The notes beneath the pieces are model-generated. The model was not told the DNA's origin. It saw only the letters and a list, made by a program, of their open reading frames with translations, and made no database searches. The position numbers were made by a program, and so were the translations under genes. This document shows positions 44,262-53,886 of a stretch of DNA of 64,000 nucleotides, one piece after another (the first letter of the stretch is position 1; the number at the start of each line of letters is the position of its first letter). Source of the DNA: Brachymonas wangyanguii (GTDB lineage: Bacteria; Pseudomonadota; Gammaproteobacteria; Burkholderiales; Burkholderiaceae_C); the NCBI RefSeq assembly GCF_045055315.1, contig NZ_CP173677.1, forward strand, positions 124,001-188,000. Reading direction: 5' to 3'.

Positions 44262-46187
44262 ATGCAGCAGGGGTGCAAGGCGACAAGAACAGGTTGGGAG
44301 CGCTGGCTGCTGACCTGTCTGCTGGCCTGTGTGGCCGTTTTCCTGCCCTTGTCACTGCAGGCCGATGACGGTTTGCCGGACCATATTTCCAGTCGCGGTT
44401 ATCTGATGGATCCGGATGGCAACCTGACGCTGGGGCAGGTGGAGCAATTGCCGTTCCGGCCGATGCCGCAGGTGCTGGCGCTGGGGCATACCAGTGCGGT
44501 GATCTGGCTGCGGGTGGATGTGGAGCCGATGGCGGCACGCGATCTGGTGCTGACGCTGCAGCCTCCCTATCTGGAAGATGTGCGGGTGTTCCTGCCCGGG
44601 ACCGGGGTGGATGACTGGCAGCATGTGAGGCTGGGCACGCACGTGCCGTATACCGAACGTGGACGCAGCGAGGGGCATATCGTCGTGAATCTGCCGGATC
44701 GGGCCACGCCGGCGAATCTGCGGGCCTATATCCGGGTGCAGAGCGTGCAGCACCTGGTGCTCAAGGTGCAGGTCATGCATGCGCAAAAGAGTCTGCAGCA
44801 GGGCATGCAGCGCAGCCTGCTGGTCAGTTTTGGTGTCGGGCTGTTGCTGACGCTGGCCGTGCTGGGCCTGCTGCACTGGGGCTCTTCGCGGGATCGGCAG
44901 TGGCTGATTGCGGCCGCCACCATGGCCTGCATGCTGCTGGTGGTGTCCGGGACGGCAGGCTTGCTGGACAAGTACCTGTTTCCGCAGCAGCCCCTGCTGG
45001 CGACGGGGCTGAAGGACGTGGCCAGCATCGGGTACATGGCCCTGATGCAGTGGTATTTTCTGCGGCTGTTTCGTCTCTATCAGGCACCAGGCTGGACGGT
45101 CTTGCCGAACCGGATGTACCTGGCCATGGCCCCGTTGCTGTTGCTGGCCGTGTGGCTGGGATATGCGCGCGAAGCCTGGCTGCTGCATGTCGCAGTGATC
45201 ATCATGTATGGCTTCTGGGGGCTGTTCAGCCTCTGGTTTGTGCGCTTCGGCGATGGCTATATCCGCGTGTTGCTGGCCCTGCTGTTCCTGGCCCAGGTCA
45301 TGATGGTGCTCTACCTCGAACTGAGTTGGCTCGGCTTGTTGCCGCTGACGGATGTCAGCCTGTCGGTGCTGTATCCGGAGCTGGCGATTGGTCTGCTGGT
45401 GGGCGTTGCGCAGTTTCTGGTGCAATGGCGGCGTGACCATCTGGCCCTGCGTTCCGCGCTGATGGTGCGCATGCGGGCGGAACGCATGCAACAGGAGCTG
45501 TACTGGGAGACTTCGCGCCGGGAGGAAATGGATGGCCTGCTGGGCATGCTGCTGCACGAGCTCAAGACACCGCTATCGGCCATCCGGCTGGGCGCGCTGG
45601 CGGTAGCCAAGGGGTGGGAGGACATGCCGCCGCTGGTGACCGGACGGCTGCAGCGCATCCATCAGTCGGTGGATGCCATGAACATGGTGCTAGACAAGGT
45701 ACGCCATACCGACCGGATGGAAACCGGGGCCTGGCAGATCAGCCGGGAGTCGTGTGATGTGCAGGTGCTGGTGCAGCAACTGGTGGCGGAATGTTCGCAA
45801 CCCTTGCGAGTGCGACTGGAGTCGGGGCTGGAGCAGCCGGTGCAGACCGATCCGGACCTGCTGCGCCTGATGATCGGCAATTTGCTGGAGAACGCCCTGG
45901 CGTACAGCGAGCCGGAGAGCGAGGTCTGCATTCATTTGCAGCCATGGTCGCAGGGGGGTGGGAAGGAAGGCTTCCGGTTGCGGGTCTGCAACCGGGTGGC
46001 CGAGGGACACCAGCCGGATGCATCACGACTGTTCACCAAGTACTACCGTGCCGAGCACTCGCACCAGCACACGGGGACCGGGTTGGGCCTGTACTGGGTG
46101 CGCCATATGGCGCTGGCCATGGGCGGAGACATCGTCTACCAGGGAGAGCTGGATGAAGTCGTGTTCGAGCTGACCTTGCCAGGGTGA
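44262..46187 (+). CDS. Sensor histidine kinase with 7TMR-DISM sensor region
   Basis: 641 residues from the ATG at 44262, which has GGAGG 7 bases upstream. A signal-type segment is followed by a periplasmic 7TMR-DISMED2-like domain (about 40-165), seven membrane segments (about 185-385), a HisKA domain with the phospho-acceptor H432 (LGMLLHELKTPLSAIRLG) and an HATPase domain (N-box NLLENALAYSEPE, G2 box GTGLGLYWVRHMALAMGG). The G1 box (VCNRVAEGHQ) is unusual and lacks a clear DxGxG. The signal is unknown; many such sensors detect carbohydrates. The response regulator lies 347 bp downstream. Confidence 0.88.
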   Translation: MQQGCKATRTGWERWLLTCLLACVAVFLPLSLQADDGLPDHISSRGYLMDPDGNLTLGQVEQLPFRPMPQVLALGHTSAVIWLRVDVEPMAARDLVLTLQPPYLEDVRVFLPGTGVDDWQHVRLGTHVPYTERGRSEGHIVVNLPDRATPANLRAYIRVQSVQHLVLKVQVMHAQKSLQQGMQRSLLVSFGVGLLLTLAVLGLLHWGSSRDRQWLIAAATMACMLLVVSGTAGLLDKYLFPQQPLLATGLKDVASIGYMALMQWYFLRLFRLYQAPGWTVLPNRMYLAMAPLLLLAVWLGYAREAWLLHVAVIIMYGFWGLFSLWFVRFGDGYIRVLLALLFLAQVMMVLYLELSWLGLLPLTDVSLSVLYPELAIGLLVGVAQFLVQWRRDHLALRSALMVRMRAERMQQELYWETSRREEMDGLLGMLLHELKTPLSAIRLGALAVAKGWEDMPPLVTGRLQRIHQSVDAMNMVLDKVRHTDRMETGAWQISRESCDVQVLVQQLVAECSQPLRVRLESGLEQPVQTDPDLLRLMIGNLLENALAYSEPESEVCIHLQPWSQGGGKEGFRLRVCNRVAEGHQPDASRLFTKYYRAEHSHQHTGTGLGLYWVRHMALAMGGDIVYQGELDEVVFELTLPG

Positions 46188-46302
46188 GCAGGCTGGCAGA
46201 TGCGAGGCAATTACAGTATCAAGAGTGCTCCGTCAAGCATGCAGCGCGCCGCGAATGTAATAAAGAGGAAAATATCACCATATCCGGGGATAACCTTTTC
46301 CG

Positions 46303-46319
46303 ACAATATATTGTATAAT
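46303..46319 (+). promoter_or_regulatory. -10 TATAAT with an overlapping palindrome upstream of the response regulator
   Basis: The -10 TATAAT (46314-46319) is preceded by a perfect palindrome ACAATATATTGT (46303-46314) that overlaps its first base. The region is strikingly AT-rich for this genome. An operator or an autoregulatory site is possible; no good -35 was seen. Confidence 0.45.
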
Positions 46320-46471
46320 GTAAGGCTGACATCAGGCTTCAATCACCTCGAGGCAGGGCTTTGCATGAAAGTCTTGATGCGTCATGGCTGGGTGCCAGAT
46401 ATCTGCACTGCCATTTTGTGGGGCCCGAAAGCTGGTATCGGGTGCGTGACACGGGTTTTCCCCGGGGCGTT

Positions 46472-46504
46472 CCGGAGCATGAATGCGCGTTATGCATGCT
46501 CCGG
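46472..46504 (+). promoter_or_regulatory. Leader stem-loop before the response regulator
   Basis: CCGGAGCAT (46472-46480) pairs with ATGCTCCGG (46496-46504) about 30 bp before the response regulator start. It could modulate translation of that gene. The rest of the 346-bp gap holds a possible promoter and no gene that can be supported. Confidence 0.4.
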
Positions 46505-46533
46505 CCTAGCGGACAATCTCAAATGGTAGGGTC

Positions 46534-47229
46534 ATGCCTGGCGTACTGGAAATCATTGTTGTGGAAGATCACCGCTTGCTGCGCGACGAGCTGGTGGATT
46601 ATCTGAGCAGTCCTGACTGGCATGTGCGTGGTGTCAGCAGCGGACGCGAGCTGGATGTGGCCATGACAGAAACCCCTGCCGATGTGCTGGTGCTGGATCT
46701 GAACCTGCCGCAGGAAGATGGCATCAGCATCACCCGTCGCATTCGCAAGGCTTTCCCGGAAATCGGTATCGTGATGCTGACTGCGCGCGGCGACCAGGCT
46801 GACCGTGCCCTGGGCTATGGCAGTGGGGCTGACGTCTATCTGACCAAGCCGACGCACGTGGGCGAGCTGGAATCGGTGCTGTTCAACTTGTCCTGCCGCA
46901 TACGCCCGCGGGATGATGTCCAGCTGATGCTGAGCGAGCACCTGCTGCGGCTGACCCATGCCAATGGTCGTTCCGCGAGCCTGACCAACAGTGAATACCG
47001 GGTGCTGCGCCTGCTGGTGGGTACGCCGGGGCAGGAACTCGGCTATGCCCCCCTGTGTGAACTGCTTTATCCGGATGATGATGCCGTCTCGCAATCCCGC
47101 CAGCGTCTGGCGGTGCTGATGACCCGTCTGCGCCAGAAGATGCAGGAAGAAATGGGCGTGGAGCAGTGCGTGAAATCGGTGCGCGGGCAAGGCTACCGTC
47201 TGACCGTGCCGATACGCCTGGTGCCCTGA
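46534..47229 (+). CDS. OmpR/PhoB-type response regulator
   Basis: 231 residues. Receiver domain with the acidic pair VVEDH, phospho-acceptor D55 (LVLDLNLPQEDG) and conserved Lys in YLTKPTHVGE. A winged-helix DNA-binding domain follows, recognisable by LTNSEYRVLRLLVGTPGQEL (20) and RQRLAVLMTRLRQKMQEEM, with the end VKSVRGQGYRLTVPI. It probably receives phosphate from the histidine kinase upstream; the two do not share a transcript because of the long AT-rich gap with its own promoter. Target genes are unknown, though the adhesin locus lies next. Confidence 0.88.
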   Translation: MPGVLEIIVVEDHRLLRDELVDYLSSPDWHVRGVSSGRELDVAMTETPADVLVLDLNLPQEDGISITRRIRKAFPEIGIVMLTARGDQADRALGYGSGADVYLTKPTHVGELESVLFNLSCRIRPRDDVQLMLSEHLLRLTHANGRSASLTNSEYRVLRLLVGTPGQELGYAPLCELLYPDDDAVSQSRQRLAVLMTRLRQKMQEEMGVEQCVKSVRGQGYRLTVPIRLVP

Positions 47230-47261
47230 ACTGCTTGCGGGAACGATCTGCCGGATAACCT

Positions 47262-47283
47262 GGGCAGCCTTGTGCGGCTGCCC
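47262..47283 (+). terminator. Hairpin terminator after the response regulator
   Basis: Stem GGGCAGCC (47262-47269) pairs with GGCTGCCC (47276-47283), loop TTGTGC, followed by AATTTATTG. In the 364-bp gap that follows, a second stem (47429-47434 with 47452-47457) is the only other structure seen; no gene or clear promoter is supported there. Confidence 0.55.
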
Positions 47284-47593
47284 AATTTATTGCATGATCC
47301 CGCATTATCTAACAATCGTTCGTTATTGATGGGCGTCGTACATCCTGGTTTGTCCAGATGCGCAGCATTTTGCGGCTGCAAGATTCGTGAAATATTACTG
47401 GATTTCAGGGATACATAGCGTAACGCATCTGATGTGTAATAGCCGTTGTGTCATCAGGTGGAATGGAGCATGTCTTTTCTGCGCGTCAGATGCGTGTGGG
47501 AACAGAGGCTGGCAACTGACTCTCCTGAATGACGTTTATTACCCATGATGCTGTTCGGCTTGGCGCCGGGTGGTGCGACTGAAGGAGATGGTC

Positions 47594-48523
47594 ATGAAGC
47601 AGGCAAGCCGTGTGAACAACTGGGTTCCGGTACTCGGAATGGTGGCAGCGGTCGCGCTATCCGGCTGTGTGGCAACAGGCGGTGACCGGTATCCCAAGCC
47701 GCTGGCAGAAGGCAAGGTGGAGACGCCGGTAGCGCAGGAGATCGCCAGCGCGGTCTTCATTCGTGAGCCGGGTGCGGTGCAGACCCAGGCTGTCAATATC
47801 TTTGTCAATGGCGAGTACATGACTTCACTGCAGGACGGCGCGTTCAAGCAGCAGAAGGTGTGCGTGGGCCAGAACACGCTGGTGGCGCACCCCAGCGATG
47901 TGGGTACACGCTACCAGGAAAAGCGGCTGAACCTGCCCAAGTTTCAGGTGGCGGCGGGTGAGGTGGCCTATTTCCGCGTGGCGGCAGGCGCTGACGGCAA
48001 GCCGGTGTTGCAGCAGCTGGATGCCGAGACCGGCCAGCAGTTGGCACGCGCCCAGAAGGAGCAGATGCACGCGCTGTCGCGGGTAGAGCCCAAGTGCGTG
48101 GTGCCGCTCAAGACCTACACGCTGGAAACCTCGGCACTGTTCCCGTTTGACCGCCACGACTACGGCAGCATGCTGGAGCAGGGCAAGCAGGACATCGCGC
48201 GTGTGGCGCGTGACATTGCCGCCAGCGATGCCAGGGTGGATCGCATCGAGATTGTTGGTCACACCGATCCGGAGGGCAGCGACGCCTATAACCAGACGCT
48301 GTCGGAGCGTCGTGCTGCCACAGTGCAGCAGGCCCTGCAGCAGCACCAACTGCCCACGCGCAACCTCAAGGCTGAAGGCCGTGGCGAAAGCCAGTTGGTG
48401 GTGAGCGACTGTCGCGCGCGTTACCCGAACCAGAAGGCACAGCGCACCCAGTGCGACCAGCCGAACCGTCGCGTCGAGATCGTGCTGTATGGCACCACTG
48501 CTGGAAATATTCCGGGCCAGTAA
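47594..48523 (+). CDS. OmpA-family lipoprotein
   Basis: 309 residues. A lipoprotein signal (VAAVALSGCVATG, lipobox LSGC) anchors it in the outer membrane. Residues about 20-175 are an uncharacterised domain. The C-terminal OmpA peptidoglycan-binding domain reads FPFDRHDYGSMLEQGKQDIA (20) then EIVGHTDPEGSDAYNQTLSE (20) and NRRVEIVLYG. Such proteins anchor cell envelope to peptidoglycan and often sit beside large type I-secreted adhesins, here 89 bp upstream of one. The ATG at 47594 is preferred because the AAGGAG site is 6 to 7 bases upstream. Confidence 0.9.
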   Translation: MKQASRVNNWVPVLGMVAAVALSGCVATGGDRYPKPLAEGKVETPVAQEIASAVFIREPGAVQTQAVNIFVNGEYMTSLQDGAFKQQKVCVGQNTLVAHPSDVGTRYQEKRLNLPKFQVAAGEVAYFRVAAGADGKPVLQQLDAETGQQLARAQKEQMHALSRVEPKCVVPLKTYTLETSALFPFDRHDYGSMLEQGKQDIARVARDIAASDARVDRIEIVGHTDPEGSDAYNQTLSERRAATVQQALQQHQLPTRNLKAEGRGESQLVVSDCRARYPNQKAQRTQCDQPNRRVEIVLYGTTAGNIPGQ

Positions 48524-48612
48524 GCAGCCCGCATCCATCCATTCTTCATCTTGAGTAGTAACGCCTGCGCAACCCCCATACATCCAGGGGAGCGCGGGCA
48601 GGGGAGAGAGAC

Positions 48613-48837
48613 ATGAGCATCCAGAACATTACCCTTCGCATCTTGGCCCAATCCGAGACGCCGGAACAAGAGCTGCAGATCGCCGGTGGCGAGGGAGGTA
48701 TCGGTGCCAAGGGGCAGCCGGTGCGCATCCAGGCCGTGGCCGATGTGAAGTACCACCTGACCGATGACGGCACCGGTTTTGCACCGGAGAACGTGGCGAC
48801 CAAGCGCGTGGGCAGTGATCTGTACGTGGCGTTATGA
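48613..48837 (+). CDS. N-terminal fragment of the giant adhesin
   Basis: 74 residues starting MSIQNITLRILAQSETPEQE behind GGGGAGAG. It ends SDLYVAL and then stops (TGA 48835-48837) exactly where it joins repeat-like sequence (GATGTGTTCACG from 48836). The motif VATKRVGSDLYVAL resembles the N-terminal region of other large adhesins just before their retention or prefix module, which is absent. The join is one frame off from the repeat. This points to a deletion, a frameshift or a missing stretch of assembly. Confidence 0.55.
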   Translation: MSIQNITLRILAQSETPEQELQIAGGEGGIGAKGQPVRIQAVADVKYHLTDDGTGFAPENVATKRVGSDLYVAL

Positions 48838-51800
48838 TGTGTTCACGGCCAAGACGATCACGACGCCCCTGGGCAACGAGCTGAAGATCACGGGCTACGA
48901 TGCGGCCACGGGTGTGGTGACGTACACGTACACGCTGCAGGACAACGAGACGCACCCGACTGCCAATGGCAAGAACGATCTGTTCGAGGACTTTGCGGTG
49001 GTGCTGACGGACATGGATGATGATCCGGCCAGCAGCACGTTGACGGTGAAGATCGTGGACGATGTGCCGACGGCGGTGGATGACGTGGACAGCGTGGCGG
49101 CGGGTCAGACGGGTCCGGCCACGGGCAACGTGCTGACGGGCGTGGATGTGGCCACGGGCAACGATGCGAACACGACCGATGGTGAGAAGGATACGGCGGG
49201 AGCCGATGGCGTGACGGTGACGGCGGTGACGGCGGTGACGGGAGTTGCTGCGGGCACGGTGGGCCAGGCAACGGCAGGCTTGTACGGCGTGCTGACACTG
49301 AACGCGGACGGCAGCTACAGCTATGTGCGCAATGCCAACGCGCCGGGTGATGTGAGCGATGTGTTCACGTACACGATCACGGATGGTGATGGAGATACGG
49401 ATACGGCGAAGCTGACGATCACGCTGGACAACTCGACGCCGACGATCACGGACCTGACGCCCAAGGCGAATGGCGGTGATGTGACGGTGAAGGAGGAGGC
49501 GCTGGCCGACGGCAGCAATCCGACAAGTACGGAGGAGTCGGCCACGGGCACGTTCAAGGTGACGTCGGTGGACGGCATCAAGAGCCTGACGGTGCATGGC
49601 GAGGCAGTGATCACGAATGATGTGTTCACGGCCAAGACGATCACGACGCCCCTGGGCAACGAGCTGAAGATCACGGGCTACGATGCGGCCACGGGTGTGG
49701 TGACGTACACGTACACGCTGCAGGACAACGAGACGCACCCGACTGCCAATGGCAAGAACGATCTGTTCGAGGACTTTGCGGTGGTGCTGACGGACATGGA
49801 TGATGATCCGGCCAGCAGCACGTTGACGGTGAAGATCGTGGACGATGTGCCGACGGCGGTGGATGACGTGGACAGCGTGGCGGCGGGTCAGACGGGTCCG
49901 GCCACGGGCAACGTGCTGACGGGCGTGGATGTGGCCACGGGCAACGATGCGAACACGACCGATGGTGAGAAGGATACGGCGGGAGCCGATGGCGTGACGG
50001 TGACGGCGGTGACGGCGGTGACGGGAGTTGCTGCGGGCACGGTGGGCCAGGCAACGGCAGGCTTGTACGGCGTGCTGACACTGAACGCGGACGGCAGCTA
50101 CAGCTATGTGCGCAATGCCAACGCGCCGGGTGATGTGAGCGATGTGTTCACGTACACGATCACGGATGGTGATGGAGATACGGATACGGCGAAGCTGACG
50201 ATCACGCTGGACAACTCGACGCCGACGATCACGGACCTGACGCCCAAGGCGAATGGCGGTGATGTGACGGTGAAGGAGGAGGCGCTGGCCGACGGCAGCA
50301 ATCCGACAAGTACGGAGGAGTCGGCCACGGGCACGTTCAAGGTGACGTCGGTGGACGGCATCAAGAGCCTGACGGTGCATGGCGAGGCAGTGATCACGAA
50401 TGATGTGTTCACGGCCAAGACGATCACGACGCCCCTGGGCAACGAGCTGAAGATCACGGGCTACGATGCGGCCACGGGTGTGGTGACGTACACGTACACG
50501 CTGCAGGACAACGAGACGCACCCGACTGCCAATGGCAAGAACGATCTGTTCGAGGACTTTGCGGTGGTGCTGACGGACATGGATGATGATCCGGCCAGCA
50601 GCACGTTGACGGTGAAGATCGTGGACGATGTGCCGACGGCGGTGGATGACGTGGACAGCGTGGCGGCGGGTCAGACGGGTCCGGCCACGGGCAACGTGCT
50701 GACGGGCGTGGATGTGGCCACGGGCAACGATGCGAACACGACCGATGGTGAGAAGGATACGGCGGGAGCCGATGGCGTGACGGTGACGGCGGTGACGGCG
50801 GTGACGGGAGTTGCTGCGGGCACGGTGGGCCAGGCAACGGCAGGCTTGTACGGCGTGCTGACACTGAACGCGGACGGCAGCTACAGCTATGTGCGCAATG
50901 CCAACGCGCCGGGTGATGTGAGCGATGTGTTCACGTACACGATCACGGATGGTGATGGAGATACGGATACGGCGAAGCTGACGATCACGCTGGACAACTC
51001 GACGCCGACGATCACGGACCTGACGCCCAAGGCGAATGGCGGTGATGTGACGGTGAAGGAGGAGGCGCTGGCCGACGGCAGCAATCCGACAAGTACGGAG
51101 GAGTCGGCCACGGGCACGTTCAAGGTGACGTCGGTGGACGGCATCAAGAGCCTGACGGTGCATGGCGAGGCAGTGATCACGAATGATGTGTTCACGGCCA
51201 AGACGATCACGACGCCCCTGGGCAACGAGCTGAAGATCACGGGCTACGATGCGGCCACGGGTGTGGTGACGTACACGTACACGCTGCAGGACAACGAGAC
51301 GCACCCGACTGCTGCCAATGGCAAGAACGATCTGTTCGAGGACTTTGCGGTGGTGCTGACGGACATGGATGATGATCCGGCCAGCAGCACGTTGACGGTG
51401 AAGATCGTGGACGATGTGCCGACGGCGGTGGATGACGTGGACAGCGTGGCGGCGGGTCAGACGGGTCCGGCCACGGGCAACGTGCTGACGGGCGTGGATG
51501 TGGCCACGGGCAACGATGCGAACACGACCGATGGTGAGAAGGATACGGCGGGAGCCGATGGCGTGACGGTGACGGCGGTGACGGCGGTGACGGGAGTTGC
51601 TGCGGGCACGGTGGGCCAGGCAACGGCAGGCTTGTACGGCGTGCTGACACTGAACGCGGACGGCAGCTACAGCTATGTGCGCAATGCCAACGCGCCGGGT
51701 GATGTGAGCGATGTGTTCACGTACACGATCACGGATGGTGATGGAGATACGGATACGGCGAAGCTGACGATCACGCTGGACAACTCGACGCCGACGATCA

Positions 51801-53332
51801 CGGACCTGACGCCCAAGGCGAATGGCGGTGATGTGACGGTGAAGGAGGAGGCGCTGGCCGACGGCAGCAATCCGACAAGTACGGAGGAGTCGGCCACGGG
51901 CACGTTCAAGGTGACGTCGGTGGACGGCATCAAGAGCCTGACGGTGCATGGCGAGGCAGTGATCACGAATGATGTGTTCACGGCCAAGACGATCACGACG
52001 CCCCTGGGCAACGAGCTGAAGATCACGGGCTACGATGCGGCCACGGGTGTGGTGACGTACACGTACACGCTGCAGGACAACGAGACGCACCCGACTGCCA
52101 ATGGCAAGAACGATCTGTTCGAGGACTTTGCGGTGGTGCTGACGGACATGGATGATGATCCGGCCAGCAGCACGTTGACGGTGAAGATCGTGGACGATGT
52201 GCCGACGGCGGTGGATGACGTGGACAGCGTGGCGGCGGGTCAGACGGGTCCGGCCACGGGCAACGTGCTGACGGGCGTGGATGTGGCCACGGGCAACGAT
52301 GCGAACACACGCGATGGTGAGAAGGATACGGCGGGAGCCGATGGCGTGACGGTGACGGCGGTGACGGCGGTGACGGGAGTTGCTGCGGGCACGGTGGGCC
52401 AGGCAACGGCAGGCTTGTACGGCGTGCTGACACTGAACGCGGACGGCAGCTACAGCTATGTGCGCAATGCCAACGCGCCGGGTGATGTGAGCGATGTGTT
52501 CACGTACACGATCACGGATGGTGATGGAGATACGGATACGGCGAAGCTGACGATCACGCTGGACAACTCGACGCCGACGATCACGGACCTGACGCCCAAG
52601 GCGAATGGCGGTGATGTGACGGTGAAGGAGGAGGCGCTGGCCGACGGCAGCAATCCGACAAGTACGGAGGAGTCGGCCACGGGCACGTTCAAGGTGACGT
52701 CGGTGGACGGCATCAAGAGCCTGACGGTGCATGGCGAGGCAGTGATCACGAATGATGTGTTCACGGCCAAGACGATCACGACGCCCCTGGGCAACGAGCT
52801 GAAGATCACGGGCTACGATGCGGCCACGGGTGTGGTGACGTACACGTACACGCTGCAGGACAACGAGACGCACCCGACTGCCAATGGCAAGAACGATCTG
52901 TTCGAGGACTTTGCGGTGGTGCTGACGGACATGGATGATGATCCGGCCAGCAGCACGTTGACGGTGAAGATCGTGGACGATGTGCCGACGGCGGTGGATG
53001 ACGTGGACAGCGTGGCGGCGGGTCAGACGGGTCCGGCCACGGGCAACGTGCTGACGGGCGTGGATGTGGCCACGGGCAACGATGCGAACACGACCGATGG
53101 TGAGAAGGATACGGCGGGAGCCGATGGCGTGACGGTGACGGCGGTGACGGCGGTGACGGGAGTTGCTGCGGGCACGGTGGGCCAGGCAACGGCAGGCTTG
53201 TACGGCGTGCTGACACTGAACGCGGACGGCAGCTACAGCTATGTGCGCAATGCCAACGCGCCGGGTGATGTGAGCGATGTGTTCACGTACACGATCACGG
53301 ATGGTGATGAGATACGGATACGGCGAAGCTGA
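48838..53332 (+). CDS. Adhesin repeat segment, first frame block
   Basis: Open reading block carrying about 5.7 repeat units. The frame runs out just after the missing G near 53309, where TDGDGDTDT becomes TDGDEIRIR and a stop follows. The ATG-initiated open frame actually begins at 48764, inside the N-terminal piece in another frame, and is not a real start. All residues match the other copies except the AA insertion near 51312 and one T-to-R change near 52310 (NTRDGE for NTTDGE). Confidence 0.6.
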
Positions 53333-53397
53333 CGATCACGCTGGACAACTCGACGCCGACGATCACGGACCTGACGCCCAAGGCGAATGGCGGTGAT

Positions 53398-53886
53398 GTG
53401 ACGGTGAAGGAGGAGGCGCTGGCCGACGGCAGCAATCCGACAAGTACGGAGGAGTCGGCCACGGGCACGTTCAAGGTGACGTCGGTGGACGGCATCAAGA
53501 GCCTGACGGTGCATGGCGAGGCAGTGATCACGAATGATGTGTTCACGGCCAAGACGATCACGACGCCCCTGGGCAACGAGCTGAAGATCACGGGCTACGA
53601 TGCGGCCACGGGTGTGGTGACGTACACGTACACGCTGCAGGACAACGAGACGCACCCGACTGCCAATGGCAAGAACGATCTGTTCGAGGACTTTGCGGTG
53701 GTGCTGACGGACATGGATGATGATCCGGCCAGCAGCACGTTGACGGTGAAGATCGTGGACGATGTGCCGACGGCGGTGGATGACGTGGACAGCGTGGCGG
53801 CGGGTCAGAGGGGGTCCGGCCACGGGCAACGTGCTGACGGGCGTGGATGTGGCCACGGGCAACGATGCGAACACGACCGATGGTGA
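53398..53886 (+). CDS. Adhesin repeat segment, short out-of-phase block
   Basis: The stretch between the deletion near 53309 and the compensating insertion near 53811 is in a different frame but still reads as repeat sequence (VKEEALADGSNPTSTEESAT, 20). Past about 53811 the frame is wrong again and ends at 53886. It is a fragment, not a separate gene. Confidence 0.4.
   Translation: MTVKEEALADGSNPTSTEESATGTFKVTSVDGIKSLTVHGEAVITNDVFTAKTITTPLGNELKITGYDAATGVVTYTYTLQDNETHPTANGKNDLFEDFAVVLTDMDDDPASSTLTVKIVDDVPTAVDDVDSVAAGQRGSGHGQRADGRGCGHGQRCEHDRW

Noticed and set aside
46200..46529. Small open frame (109 codons) upstream of the response regulator, and another at 46361-46606
   Set aside because: No ribosome site, no domain, overlapping a probable promoter and a leader hairpin. 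A decayed gene is possible but cannot be supported.
48629..52873. Long antisense open frame (1414 codons) across the adhesin repeats, and a second at 53588-56875
   Set aside because: It is Arg/His-rich, repeats every 261 codons like the real gene, and has no start or ribosome site. It is a by-product of the repeat's codon use on the other strand.
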